This document shows, in pieces, positions 13,201 through 24,440 of a stretch of DNA of 64,000 nt. The stretch comes from Nepenthes gracilis (lineage: Eukaryota > Streptophyta > Magnoliopsida > Caryophyllales > Nepenthaceae), in the NCBI GenBank assembly GCA_033239525.1, contig BSYO01000003.1, forward strand, positions 9,852,001 through 9,916,000, read 5' to 3'. How positions within the stretch are numbered: position 1 is the first letter of the stretch; each line of letters starts with the position of its first letter. Below the pieces are notes generated by a model that was given only the letters and a program-made list of their open reading frames with translations, made no database searches and was not told the origin of the DNA. A program made the position numbers and the translations under genes.

Positions 13201-15324
13201 TACACTCCAAAGATGCTATAGCAATATCTCAAAGTTCAACACACTTAATAGAATGAGGCAAAGTAGACACAAAGCCAAACATCTCAGCGTGCTTCAAGTA
13301 AAATTGTGCAGTCACACATGCATCAATTAGTTTGTGCTTAGCCCACTAAAGTCCAGATTCATAACCTCAAATAGATATCATAAATAGAAAGAAACAGATG
13401 GTAGGATACTTGAATCATTTTGAAGATTGAAAAATGAATGTCAATACCTGTGATCACCGAGTTTTGGACGGGTGGTAGCTAAAGAACCAGTAAAACCCAC
13501 TCCTAGGACAGGGGCACCTATTTCACAAACAAATGGACTCCCCATCAGAACAAACCTGCAATACCCACGATATCAATGCTAATGAACAGAGACAAACTAA
13601 ACTAACTCATTCCTATGGTGGCATGAAGTAATCAATTCTTCCCTACATTTCATTACCATGCATTTAAACAGTCATATTATATTATATATGCGTGTCTTTC
13701 TGATTTCCCATTCAAGTGATATATATAATGCATATATACATGGCTATATGGGTAATTATTAAGCAATGTGGGTTATTATTGACCATTCTTCATGATGTAT
13801 TTGCAACACCACCAGACTTTTAACCTTCACAAGAGAGGAGGTAGAGACCCCAAATATCTGACTCATTGTTCGGATGGGTCACTCCCATACGAGACTCATG
13901 AACGATTGTACATAGTTGATTTTCAGTTTTTCTAGTGATGATAAGTGATTATTTCTCGTGTAGGAAAACTGGAAAAGATTTATGAGCAAGTTTCTTGCAA
14001 TGTTTGCTCAAGTGAAAGACCAGTTTTTTATATAAACTCGGTGCAGTTGTGTAGCTTTGCGCGGCTTCTCTGTCATTTTATTCAGAATTTTGATAGTAAA
14101 CACGGGAGGGAGAGGAGAAGGAAAGGAGAAAAAGGAAGGAGTTATTCTCAGAACCCATACGTCATTGAATTTCCTTTATTTTCTACTATGTTGTGTTAAA
14201 TCAGGTGTAGAACACTTTCAGATTTCTTATTTTCATTCATGTTCAATGAAATTCTCAAGCTTCTACTTGTATAATGGTGCGTGAAACTTTGTTGAGAGGA
14301 AAGTTGTGTACTCATATTTAAGAGCTGTTGAGAGTTAGCACAACAATAACTGATTATAATGGAAGGTTGTTTGGATGCAAAAATCTTGTATTTTTTACCA
14401 TATTTTGAAGGGATTTTCCACATAAAAAGTTCGATGCCTCTTGTGAGTGGTTGATTTGCATATTTTTATGGCAAGTTGTGTGGTGTTTCTGGATTTTTAT
14501 TTACCTAGTCAGGGGTTCAAGCAAAGGGGAAGTATTTTTCTCCCAACACTCCTATAAGCCAAGCACATTACAAACAAACAATCTGCATCATATTTTTTCT
14601 CCATTCCAACCATACACATCGGCCATAATTTCTCAATTATACAGTTTCAATCCTTAATGGGAAAAATCGATAAATATTAATATTTCATTGGTTGGGGGAA
14701 ATAAAACACTTAACCCCCAACAGAGGAATCTGAATAACATACATGCCTCAATACTTTCTTAAATTAAAAGGAGTAGCAACTCATACTGATAACATGTGAA
14801 AAGATGTGGATATGAGAGAAACCTGGCCTAGAGAGCTTAAGCGCTCGATTGTACGCCAATAAGGCCATTTCCTCGGCAGTTTGCTGACTCGTAAAATGCG
14901 TCGGAATCTGAAATAGAAAGAAACAAATAGAAGAAAACATAAATGACGACGACAAAGAATAAATTGCTACAAGGATTAAGAAGAGCAGTAAACCGCTGAT
15001 TTTTATTTGGCTGAACGAGGGAAAATGACAACCTTGCCGAGCAATTGGATCGAAGACATGCGAGAATAAGGAACGACGGCTTCAAGGAGAGTGTTGGAAG
15101 CTCCAGGGACCGAGGTCAACCACCCAAGAACCTAATTCATGCATCTTTCTTTGAATTCATTCATTCAATCATCACTATAAATTAAATCGACAATTTATCG
15201 TATGAAATGGAGGGAGGGAGGAGGAAAGGCTTACATGAGAGGCTCCGCCGGAAAGATAAACGACAACCTGGGTGGGACTGGAGTGAATAGCCTCAATCAC
15301 TGCTCTCACACAACCGTCCATCAT
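1277..15324 (-). CDS. CinA-like / NMNAT-type nucleotidylyltransferase protein, ten exons, 3' end outside window
   Basis: Exons (minus strand, 5' to 3'): 15235-15324, 15033-15131, 14823-14907, 13448-13517, 13007-13067, 12725-12778, 2531-2687, 2336-2432, 2004-2110, 1277-1382. All junctions are GT-AG and the phases fit. The protein starts [20 protein letters not shown] and continues through [20 protein letters not shown] and [19 protein letters not shown], which is the CinA/amidohydrolase-like half. Exon 8 carries [14 protein letters not shown], whose HxGH signature binds the nucleotide in the nucleotidylyltransferase superfamily. Exon 9 gives [13 protein letters not shown], and exon 10 gives FVIGADTA in a shifted frame. 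The whole order matches Arabidopsis AT2G01220 as I remember it. The in vivo substrate of the plant protein is not known to me. Exon 10 is one base short (five T where six keep the frame, plus positions 1346-1350), so the gene is interrupted as written or the base is an assembly error. Intron 6 (2688-12724) is about 10 kb because of a retrotransposon. About 309 of some 390 residues are covered. Confidence 0.88.
1420..1440. repeat. AAAT tetranucleotide microsatellite in intron 9
   Basis: About five consecutive copies of the tetranucleotide AAAT lie just beyond the acceptor of exon 10 of the minus-strand gene. It is a simple repeat with no visible function. Confidence 0.85.
2688..3696. other. 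Intron 6, part proximal to exon 7
   Basis: AT-rich intron sequence between exon 7 and the inserted retrotransposon. I see no exon-like reading. The short open frames are random. The last 200 bases (from about 3480) are purine-rich (GAGAGG, GGTAAGAGAGAGAA). Confidence 0.6.
3697..4174 (-). repeat. 3' LTR of the intronic gypsy element
   Basis: This 478-bp direct repeat is the partner of 10510-10970. Shared landmarks include the motif ATGGCGGTCTTATATAA (the TATATAA lies on the plus strand) and the terminal GATATGATGTCCGCA. It lies next to the polypurine tract, so it is the 3' LTR of a minus-strand element. Confidence 0.9.
4175..4187 (-). other. Polypurine tract of the intronic gypsy element
   Basis: On the minus strand the bases just before the 3' LTR read CGGGGAGAATTAA, a purine run in the position where plus-strand DNA synthesis is primed in LTR retrotransposons. 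Confidence 0.6.
4178..8928 (-). pseudogene. gag-pol of the intronic gypsy element (broken)
   Basis: The polyprotein is decayed and reads from a candidate gag ATG at 8928 to about 4178. A stop follows within fifteen codons of that ATG. The Gag C-terminal part (8314-7721) has the CCHC zinc knuckle [14 protein letters not shown]. The reverse transcriptase active site is YFDDILIYS near 6660. RNase H follows ([16 protein letters not shown] to about 6012). The integrase has an HHCC-like finger (5700-5500) and the core segment [20 protein letters not shown] (about 5210). A GPF-type module, [10 protein letters not shown], lies near 4750. A chromodomain reading [17 protein letters not shown] lies near 4450. 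Frameshifts and stops separate all of these blocks. No function is expected now. Confidence 0.88.
8929..10488 (-). other. Long untranslated leader of the intronic gypsy element
   Basis: About 1.56 kb between gag and the primer-binding site. On the plus strand it is split into a pyrimidine-rich block (9356-9480, T and C runs) and a GC-rich, strongly G/T-skewed block (about 9890-10190). T homopolymers lie at 9041-9060, 10200-10216 and 10297-10313. Open frames on both strands here (for example 9333-9731 and 9798-10316) are low-complexity Ser/Phe- or Gly/Trp/Leu-rich readings and resemble no protein I know. Confidence 0.6.
10489..10506 (-). other. Primer-binding site of the intronic gypsy element
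   Basis: Just inside the 5' LTR the minus strand reads TGGTATTAGAG. This is close to TGGTATCAGAGC, the complement of the 3' end of initiator-methionine tRNA used as primer by many plant gypsy and copia elements. It fixes the orientation of the element as minus. Confidence 0.75.
10510..10970 (-). repeat. 5' LTR of the intronic gypsy element
   Basis: A 461-bp direct repeat partner of 3697-4174, flanked on its inner side by the primer-binding site. It differs from the 3' LTR by scattered substitutions and short deletions, including one missing AATAAAATAAAATCAC-like segment. Confidence 0.9.
10971..12724. other. Intron 6, part proximal to exon 6, with a SINE
   Basis: Apart from the SINE at 11572-11738 this is plain AT-rich intron sequence with no exon-like reading. 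Exon 6 (12725-12778) begins right after it on the minus strand. Confidence 0.6.
11572..11738 (+). mobile_element. Au-like SINE, plus strand
   Basis: The tRNA-derived head reads GTGCCACAGTAAAGTTGC (A-box region), then TGACCTAAGGTCACAGTTC and AGTTCAAACCACG (B-box like). It continues with the body AACAATCTCTTTGCAATAAA and ends GGGCATTGGGCAGCCCTTTT with a short T run. This order matches the Au SINE family common in flowering plants, which propagates with LINE help from an RNA polymerase III transcript. The copy is diverged. A related copy on the other strand lies at 41580-41730. Confidence 0.75.
13518..14822. other. Intron 3 of the nucleotidylyltransferase gene
   Basis: 1.3 kb of intron without recognisable repeats or exons. 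The ORF at 13945-14199 is a random open frame. Confidence 0.6.
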
Positions 15325-16532
15325 TTTTCAGATGATTTTGCTCGTTTCTCTCCCAGTGTTCACGATCACGACGGACGATTCTCAATTTGTCGATTATCAG
15401 ATCATAATTTGTTCCACTTTTTCCGGATAATTTCCTCCGAATCTGACTAAATTCGGCGGGCCTAATCGCCCACTCAGAGGCTGAAAGGAACAGTTGACAC
15501 AGATAATTAGACTTGTATATTTTAAAGAATCACACAATTTAAATAGGTCTCTAACATTTACATTCTACATACTAAGCCTATTAATTCTCTATCTATATAT
15601 ATTAATATTTTTATCTATTTTAACTATTTTTTAAGATATTTTATCAACTTAAACATTAAAAAAATTATCCAAAACATTCAATTTAAAGTCTCTTTTGGTT
15701 TTTTTAATAATATAAAAAAAATAAAAGATTCTATAAAAATTGAAATTTGATGCTTTGGGATAAAATTCATGATATCAAATCAAGAGTAAAATAACAAATT
15801 TAATAAATGGTTTAATTAATTGTGTAATTGTGATATTTATAAAAATATATTAAAATATTCATTTATTTGATACTCTATGAAAAATTATTGTTCGTTATTA
15901 TAACTAATTTTTAAAAGTAAATTATTATTCATAAACCCAAACTATATATTTATTTAAATAAGGCTACAGCTAGTTAATTATATTATGTTATAAAAAAGTC
16001 TACAAAAATTAGCTCAATTAATAAGATAAATCTAAGACATTAGAATTAAATTTATATTTATAGGCTGATTCTTATTGTTACGTACTTAGAATTGGCTAAA
16101 GCATGCCGTACTTTATTCATTCCCGTTAAACAATGAAAGGACAAGTACTCGCTCATCTCACCAACTCTCGGTCTCTGTAGTCAATAGTTTTCATAAATTA
16201 ATCATAGCTTATTAAATGTTAGATATTATAAATCAATAGCCTTTAATTATTCGCTATTTATATGCTCCCGCTGTATCATCTCTCTCACTTCACTAGTAAT
16301 CCATTTTCCCACGGTCTTCCAAGCTGTAAAACTACACCTTTCCCATCCTCCAACACTTTCCTCTTCTCCATGCTAATCCTGCCAAAAGCTTCGACACAGA
16401 TAGACAGGCAAACCCTATTTCTCTTTCCCTGAGGTAGTGTTCACTCCGTCTCTCTCTTACAGAGGCTCTCAGGTAAGACTTTTAAGGACCTTTTTTGCCG
16501 TAAACTTTCCTCCAACGGTCACATTTTTGGCA
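15325..16532. promoter_or_regulatory. Divergent promoter region between the nucleotidylyltransferase and ZAR1-like genes
   Basis: This 1.2 kb separates two start codons on opposite strands, so it must hold both promoters and both 5' UTRs. The first about 130 bases next to 15324 are of mixed composition and probably 5' UTR of the minus gene. Positions 15530-16100 are very AT-rich. Positions 16255-16430 are CT-rich (TCTCTCACTTCACTAG, CCTCTTCTCCATGC), as in plant 5' leaders. The plus-strand frame stays open upstream to a GTG at 16437, but the first ATG in that frame is at 16533. I could not fix a TATA box with confidence. Confidence 0.55.
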
Positions 16533-19367
16533 ATGTTTCATTTGCCTTTGCTGGTTATCCTTCTCTTTAGCTCTAAACCTCAAGTGGAATGTCTGAATAA
16601 AGAAGGCCTGGCACTTTTATCATTCAAACAGTCCATTTATCAAGACCCAGAAGGGTCTCTAACTAATTGGAATTACTCTGATGAAGACCCTTGTTCATGG
16701 AATGGTGTTACGTGTAAAGAGCAAAAAGTTGTCGCTGTCAGCATTCCAAAGAAGAAACTTTCTGGGTTTCTTCCTCCTGCTCTTGGTTCTCTCTCTCAGC
16801 TTCGCCATCTTAATTTAAGGGACAACAAGTTCTATGGACCTCTGCCCATTGAGCTGTTTCAAGCTCAAGGACTTCAAAGTATGGTGCTTTACGGAAATTC
16901 CTTATCTGGGCCTCTGCCTTCTGTGTTGGGGAAGCTAAATAACCTGCAATACTTAGATTTGTCTCGAAATCTCTTAAATGGCTCCTTGCCCACATCTATT
17001 ACTCAGTGTAAAAGACTGAAGACTCTTGATTTAAGTCATAACAATTTCACTGGGAGTCTCCCATATGGGTTTGGGACTAGTTTGTCTTTGCTAGAAAGGC
17101 TTGATCTCTCCTATAATTCATTCCATGGCTCAATTTGTAGTGACTTGGGAAATCTGTCTAATTTGCAAGGTACTGTTGATTTGTCACACAATTTGTTTAG
17201 TGGTTCAATTCCTGCTAGCCTTGGGGACCTTCCTGAGAAGGTCTATATCGATCTCTCTTATAACAATTTGAGCGGAACAGTTCCACAAAATGGTGCTCTA
17301 ATGAACAGAGGGCCAACAGCTTTTATTGGAAATCCTGGGCTCTGTGGCCCTCCTTTGAAGAATCCATGTTCTTCAGATTCTTCAGGTGACAGTTCACCTT
17401 CCTCATACCCTTATCTACCAAACAACAACCCGCCTCAGGATTATGGCAATAATGCTGGAAAGAATAAGGGAAGAGGGCTGAATAAAAGTGCTGTAACGGC
17501 CATAGTAGTGAGCGATGTAGTTGGGATTTGCCTTACTGGATTGCTGTTATCATATTGCTACAGGAGAGTTTGCGTGTGTAGTAAAAGAACGGATGAGAAT
17601 TGTTATGGTTTTGAGAAAGGAGGAAAGGATAGGAAGGAGTGCTTTTGCTTTAAGAAAGATGGGTCGGAGGAGACAGTCTCAGAAAATGTGGAGCAGTATG
17701 ATCTGGTGGCATTGGATAAAGAAGTGAGATTTGATCTTGATGAGCTTCTGAAGGCATCGGCTTTTGTCGTGGGAAAGAGTGGAATAGGTATTGTATATAA
17801 GGTGGAGCTTGAGGGGGGACTTACTTTAGCTGTGAGAAGACTCGGGGAAGGAGGCTCTCAACGGCTTAAGGAATTTCAGACCGAAGTTGAAGCAATTGGG
17901 AAGCTCAGGCATCCAAATATTGTCACGTTAAAAGCCTATTACTGGTCTGTTGATGAGAAGCTCCTCATATATGAATATCTAACAAATGGAAACCTTGCTA
18001 CTGCAATTCACGGTAAGAGTCATAATGTTTATTGTGTGTCTAATACTCCTTTGGTGCACAAAAATCTCGCTAAGCGCAGGATTTTGGCAATAGTCAAATC
18101 ATTTTGGGTCTATTGGATGAGGTTTTGCCTTACATCATACAAAAAGCTATTTTCACAATTCAAATCTATGACTATCATCTCATAGGGCAATAACTCTATT
18201 GTTCCACTGAAACTTCCCTCCTTGTTTGGAACCTTGTACTGAGTATAATGGAATTTTGCACAGATGTGTTTGAATCCAATGGTAAATGGTTTTGTTTTGC
18301 ATAAATCATGGATATAGATACTGTGAATTCTAAATCTTTATAAGCATAATTGATTGTATTCAGGTGTTTGAAAGTGAAGTTACATTTTTTTAGTTGAATT
18401 TTAGTTAAGAGCTAGACATAATTAATATAATCCAATCATATCAATAGATGTATTTATTTAAGTGTAATGCATGTTCATGGTACTTGCGTTAACATTGGGT
18501 TCAAACACAGTAGATGCAACTGAATTTACCATATCGACTGATGTAAATTCATTATGCTACAGATTTGTGTTCCCAATTGTTTTGATCACACACTACTATT
18601 CCTTCTATTAGTGGTTGTTGCTTCTGGTTGATGATTAATTATTGGATCCTAGGGTTAATTTTCCTTTGGTATTATTGATGTCAACAGGAAAACCAGGGAT
18701 GGCATCTTTTATGCCTCTATCATGGTCTGTTCGGTTGAAAATCATGAAAAGAGTTGCTAAGGGCCTCGTCTACTTGCATGAGTTTAGCCCCAAAAAGTAT
18801 GTGCACGGCGATTTGAAGCCAAGCAACATACTGATTGGGCGAAACATGGAAGCCAAAATTTCAGATTTTGGTCTTAGCCGCCTCGCTGACATTGCAGGTG
18901 GGCCACCCACACTAGAATCATATAGAATGACCTCAGAGAAACTGTCCCAGCAAAAACAACAAACCTGTATTAATGCACCATCAGAAGTGCCTAGCGTCTA
19001 TGCCACAAGCACTGTATCGCCATATTACCAAGCTCCCGAAGCATTTAAGGCGGTGAAGCCATCCCAAAAGTGGGATGTTTACTCCTATGGGGTGATCTTA
19101 TTAGAGATGATAACAGGAAGGCCGGCACTAGTCCGAGTGGGTACTTCAGAAATGGACATCGTGCAGTGGATTCAGAACGGTGTGGAAGAGAAGCAGCCGT
19201 TAGTAGACGTCTTAGATCCATGTTTAGCTCAAGAAGCTGACAAGGAAGATGAGATTGTTGCCACTCTGAAGATTGCAATGGCTTGTGTGAATAGCAACCC
19301 TGAAAGGAGACCTTCAATGAGACACATCTCAGATGCTTTAGACGGAGTTTCCGAGTCAAGTGATTAA
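16533..19367 (+). CDS. LRR receptor-like kinase, ZAR1 type (LRR-III subfamily)
   Basis: There are two exons, 16533-18012 and 18688-19367, joined GT-AG (phase 1) to give 719 residues. The start is the ATG opening the signal peptide [12 protein letters not shown]. After it come an LRR N-terminal cap (CSWNGVTC), about six LRRs (residues about 65-250), the conserved block [16 protein letters not shown], a Ser/Pro/Asn-rich linker, a single membrane span near residues 319-341 ([17 protein letters not shown]) and a kinase domain from about 400. The P-loop is [11 protein letters not shown]. The ATP-lysine position reads LAVRRL (Arg), the HRD motif is HGDLKPSN, and DFG and APE are present. These substitutions are shared with Arabidopsis ZAR1 (AT2G01210), a plasma-membrane receptor kinase reported to promote asymmetric zygote division and to bind calmodulin and G-beta. 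Similarity runs end to end, so orthology is likely. The gene looks intact. Confidence 0.95.
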
Positions 19368-19769
19368 GGCAATGACTTAGAAAGTTTGAAAGGTGGAATC
19401 TGGGTTTGAGGAAGGGTCTCAAGACGTGTTTTTTTACTGGAGTGAAAGAGAAACTGATTGGCTGTATGCAAAAAGAAATGTGCGCATGACCTTGAACATT
19501 TGTGGGGATTCTGTTCCTTTTCCTGATTTCTAGAAGGGGTAGGATGAAGGTAGATCTGATGTGTGAACATAATTCTCTTCTGAGTTGTGACTTCCATTGT
19601 AGTGAATTTGATTGCAAGCAGATATGCCAAATGTTGTCTTGTTCATCTGTATTTGATTTATCTTTTTCATTTCCTCTGGGCCAAACTTTTTGCTTCATAG
19701 AAAGAGCCAAATAATTCACTAGCTTCTAAGCTAGCGATTGAATGTGCCTCTTAAGGGGAGTGATGGTGA

Positions 19770-19775
19770 AATAAA
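19770..19775 (+). terminator. Candidate polyadenylation signal of the ZAR1-like gene
   Basis: An AATAAA hexamer lies about 400 bases after the TAA stop at 19365-19367, within a plausible 3' UTR length. Nothing else marks the transcript end. Confidence 0.45.
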
Positions 19776-22700
19776 GCAGGAGATACGCCCTTGCTTGTTC
19801 TCATTTTTGGTTGTCAAAGATGGAAGATGGTCTTTTTAGGTTTGTTTCCCATTCACTTTCAGTTAATCTGATATAGTATAGGCCATGCCTGTTTCTCTGC
19901 TGGTGCTAGCATTAGCAACTCGTGACAAGCTAGTTTTAACACGGTTAATCGGTTCTTTAATGGCATCTTGATAGGTATTCTTGGTTACGGTCAAGGCTGT
20001 TGGATGCATGACAGCCAATCCTTGCTTTGCTTTGACTATTAACTGAAGGATTGAAGAGGGACACTGAGCAGAGCTAGTCCTCTACTGAAATTACAACCCA
20101 AAACAATCTTTCAGAAAGGAGAAATTCACTCAAACTTGATGAACACAGGCCACTATGTATCAGCTCGGTTGAACTATATAATTTGTCAAAATAAAGCATT
20201 CGATTAAAGTATAAATGTTGGCAAGCAACTTATGAAGTTCTGAGAAGTTATTGTTGTATTAAACAGAAGCACAAGTCACATCAAAAGCAATCAAGACTTA
20301 AGTGGGCACTGTCTTTCATAACTCAACTTTGTGTGGCCGAGAAACTAATGTCCCATTCACCCTTTATTCTCTATTATCCTGACAAAGGATCACCTACATC
20401 ATGAAATTAGAGACGAAAGCACTAAGTTGTGATTCTATCAACTGGAAAATATATTTAATAATTCTTTAACAGTCAATTTTTAGAAAATAACTAAACGAGA
20501 CGGTGCAATGAACGAAATTCTCCAATATTGACAATCTTGTCCGGTAAAATACAATCTTGACCACAAGTAACGATTGACTTTATTCACTCCGCCAATCAAG
20601 GAGGACCATGTGAGAAGTTCAGCTTTGAATTTTAAGTGATTTTCCCCGCTGTCCCAAGAGCACAAAGAGGCCCTACAGCTTTGTCGATTTAGCATGAAAT
20701 CTATGCAGTTATGCATTTGTTCAAGTCATCAAAGAGGACTTTATTCTAGAATGAGAATGGGAGCGAGAGGTAGTACACTTGAGCTGAGACTGTAAGTTGA
20801 TCCACGTCACAGTGGAAGAGTATTAGATTTTGAGTTATTTTCTTATAAGTTTCTACACTTATTAATTTGTTATCTAATGGCTAGTTCAAATAGAAACATC
20901 AAGCAAGGGTCGGCCAATGATTGATCAACGATCGGCTTAGCAACAATATTCAATGGAGGTTCATACAACATTCGTGCGATGTTGGTTGAGTGTCAGCTAA
21001 GTGATTGAACACACTAAAGGATAGTATGAGATTTATACAAGAATCGATCAAACGAAAGCAATTTCTAACAAAATCAAAAATATTTATACATAATAGACGT
21101 AAGATAAATAACTATACGTCAATCCCAGTGAGAACATCATCTAGAAAACATATGTATGGATTGCCCAAATGGGTCATGCCAAATATACGTGAGAAGCATC
21201 CGTGCATCAATCCTGCTATAAAAGCACTTGGGTATCTTGTTAGGGTTAAGACTTACATAATTTTAAATATTTTGAGTGCCAACACAAAGATTAAAAAAAA
21301 GAAAAGAAATAGAAAAAATGAAGAAGAGAAAAATTTACCCATCCAGTTAAGATTCAAATTGTATTTTATTTTTTATTAACCTTAGATACGTTATTTTTAG
21401 TATTGAGAAAAAAAATTTTACCAATTATTTTCTTCTTATTTACTCTTACATTTTTATTGCTCAAACTTGTCATTACAAAGTATTATATTATTGTATATTA
21501 GATTTTTTTAATGAGAATTTACTGTATAGTAGAAATTTTTCAAACTTACAATCTTGTTATTTTTTTCCTTTAATTTTTAAAAAAATTTTTCATGTAAAAT
21601 ATTTTTTACTTCTTTGTTTATATTTATTTCATTTTGATGTGTATTATTATACCATCTTCTCACTAATTTTAACAAAAAAGTTCACAAACAATATTCATAG
21701 AAATTAATTTTTGGCTTTTTTAGCAAAATTTCGGTATCTAAATTTCAACAAAGAGTACTTTCGCGAAGGCGTAATCGAGAACTAGGCATAGAGGGTTTTG
21801 AAATCCCTACCCGGTCGATCTTTCCCCTGTTGCTAGCTAAAGGCAGCATGACAGCAATCTCCTTGATTTGATCTTCAAATTTCAATTTCAGGATCTAAAA
21901 GAAGGTGGAGGTTTTATTGATTGAAGGACAAAAGAACCCGCCCACCCCCACCAAAAAAAAAAGGAGTTACTGAACAAATATATCTGATTACCTTTGCAGC
22001 CCATTAATTTTGACTAATTTATATTTATAACATAATTTTCACAAATAATTTCAGGGCAAATGCATATTTCAATGAATATTACACGGCAATATATCGGATT
22101 TGTATTTGTTATCCTCTTTTAACATTATATTTGCATTTGTTATTTATTTTAAAATCTGTTTATAAACCATCCCTGGATACCGTTATTATTATAGTTTCAC
22201 CCCTTTGAATTTGGTACAAGGTCATTAAAAATAACAAAAATAATTTAAACTTACATAATACAAGGTATTTAAATATAAAATTAAATTGACTTGACTGTCT
22301 ATTAATTAATAAAAATACATTCAGCCTACATATTTTATATAAAAAGAGGACTTAAATTATATATCGAAATGAGATTAGCAAAGAAATATGAAATATTATA
22401 ACATCATTTTACCATTCCAAGTGAAACTATCACATGAATGTTATTTATATATTCTCCTAATTAAATAATAAATATGAAATCATATGCATCTCATATTCAA
22501 TTAAAGTAAAGATATGGTTACAATGGGTTGAGTAAGCTAGTGCCTGCCGATCCAAACGCAACATTAGCACCATGCAGCATGGTAGATGTAAGAAGACAAT
22601 ACTACTAGACCTAAGTAGGTGGATACGTTAGCCTTTGCAAAGACATTTGGTCACTTGTTGAGCAATCATGTGAGATGATAATCATAACCATGTCGTCTAG

Positions 22701-23479
22701 CAATGTTTAATACTGTGAAAGAAAATTGATAAAAGGGAAGCAGATGACAATATAACTATGCCCAATGTAAATCATAGAAAAGATATGTTTGCCTCCTAAC
22801 TCTTCATGTGCAATCAATCAAAAATGGTGACATGCCATACTGTTCTTTTTAGTTCTTTACTTATAAATACACCATTAACCTTTTATTAAAAAAATCCTAA
22901 AAATTTATTCTAGAAATTACTAAAAGAAAAAAAATATATCATTTATTAAGAAAAGTTGCTCTACTAAATAAATTTAACTATCTTTGAGCTACCTCAAGAA
23001 GAAGGGCTTTCTTTCCTCCAAAAAGCCTTGCAACTCCACTGGTGGAGTCTATTATTTCCATTGGCTCCCTAAGCCATTAGGGGTATCTCTGTCATAGGAT
23101 TGTACTTTCCCACTGAGCTCTCCAAACAAATTAGGCCCTTCCACCACAATATATTCCAAGAGTCTTATAGTTGAATTTCAAGAGTTAATAATTTTCTCTC
23201 TCTTATCCAACTCAATTTTTTATTGACTTAGACATCAGAGAGATTTTCTCGAATATAATTTGGGTCCATTCATTCTATTATTTATAGTGTAGAGGACATA
23301 GGTAAAGATATTTGAATTTGGATCCTATATTAGGTTATCTTCGCTCCGGATAAACTAGAAATGTTTCATTCTTCTCACAAGTGTACAATCAAGAGCAACA
23401 ATATTAAAAAAACAAATAAATAAATAATTGTCAAAAGTAATGAAAGATTATGATTGTGCCAACAAACATGCCTTCGAAG
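19776..23479. other. Intergenic, AT-rich, no gene recognised
   Basis: No coding region is supported. A short minus-strand open reading at about 21900-21740 contains DQIKEIAVMLPLASNRGK and looks more protein-like than its surroundings, but I do not recognise it and it has no convincing splice sites or partners. Positions 21250-21720 and 22020-22500 are extremely AT-rich. Confidence 0.5.
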
Positions 23480-23671
23480 GCTTGAATAGCCGATATGATC
23501 AAGCATGCATATTTTCCTGCCAACGGCAACTCCATCCAAGTCAAACTTCAGATACGCCCATCGCTCTTTGCTTTGTGCTCCCTTTCCTTTGTCACCACCC
23601 TCTTCTGCTTTCGCCGTCCTCAGATTTGGATCCTTTAGATGTGGCCACTCCAACAGGCTGCCTTATCCCCC
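23480..23671 (-). pseudogene. IAA32/IAA34-type Aux/IAA fragment
   Basis: On the minus strand one frame reads LEWPHLKDPNLRTAKAEEGG, then AQSKERWAYLKFDLDGVA and GRKICMLDHIGYSSL. This is the linker and start of domain III of the IAA32/34 class of Aux/IAA proteins, auxin-pathway repressors that lack the usual degron and interact through a PB1-type domain III/IV. A possible acceptor CAG lies at about 23672. On the other side the frame runs into unrelated residues after SSL with no normal GT donor, and I find neither the amino-terminal exon nor the domain III/IV remainder within several kb. Its position beside the ZAR1-like gene matches Arabidopsis, where IAA32 (AT2G01200) sits next to ZAR1. It is most likely a relic in place. 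A fragmented but live gene with unseen exons is less likely. Confidence 0.65.
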
Positions 23672-23956
23672 TGGTAAATGACTATATTCAAATGTAAACT
23701 CTGATATTTACATTGTCATATATACATATTAGACGCATTTGGATGTAAATATCAAACTATAAATGATGATCTTAAAAGCTTATTTACTGAAAATGGAATC
23801 ATAAACACTGAATATAATTAATGTTGGAGATCAGAAAGCACTATATAGTGATGAGGTGGGTGATAATCCCAGACATGCAGGGTTCTCTAACCGAGCCTGC
23901 AATCCATAATGCTATCCTTCTCCTTAGCCTAGCAATGAATTGATGAGCTAAGGGTG

Positions 23957-24440
23957 TTGGGATTTAATTTGCTTATTTGAACTGTGAGAAAATAATCAAT
24001 AATTCACAACAAGTACACAACAATTACAAATAATAAAACAAGACATAATTTTTATGTAGAAAACCCTCTTAAGAATGAGGAAAAAAATCATAGGATAGTA
24101 CCTCCAAAATATCTCTACTATACAATCAATTTGGTTACACAAATTTCATAAATATAATGACTAAATGCCTTGTAACAAATAAATCGAGTAATAATAAGTT
24201 TAAAACGAAAGAGTAAAAAATATAATCAATAAAACGATCTTCTCAACTCTAATAATCAGCGTACTCAATATCGGTGAAAACTAAAACACAATTTGAAACT
24301 CAACTGGATGCTTAAATCTTCATCTCATCTATTTTTCTCTCTTTCTCTTCTTTTTTCTCTAAAAATGGCGCTCTGAGTCTCAAAAAATGTAAGTGGTTAA
24401 TTCTAAAACACATCAATCGTTTTTATATTGCAAGCCACGC
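23957..24440 (-). repeat. Probable Ty1/copia LTR remnant
   Basis: The left end TGTTGGGATTTAAT is the complement of a copia LTR 3' end (...CCCAACA). Next to it lies GAAAACCCTCTTAAGAATG followed by GAGGAAAAAAATC, the complement of the R/U5 block usual in plant copia LTRs (compare the same block on the plus strand near 36040-36120). The far end is not located, so the right limit is approximate and no target duplication was checked. Confidence 0.4.

Noticed and set aside
16437..16532. Upstream extension of the ZAR1-like frame to 16437
   Set aside because: The codon at 16437 is GTG, and the first in-frame ATG at 16533 opens a proper signal peptide, so the extension is treated as 5' UTR.
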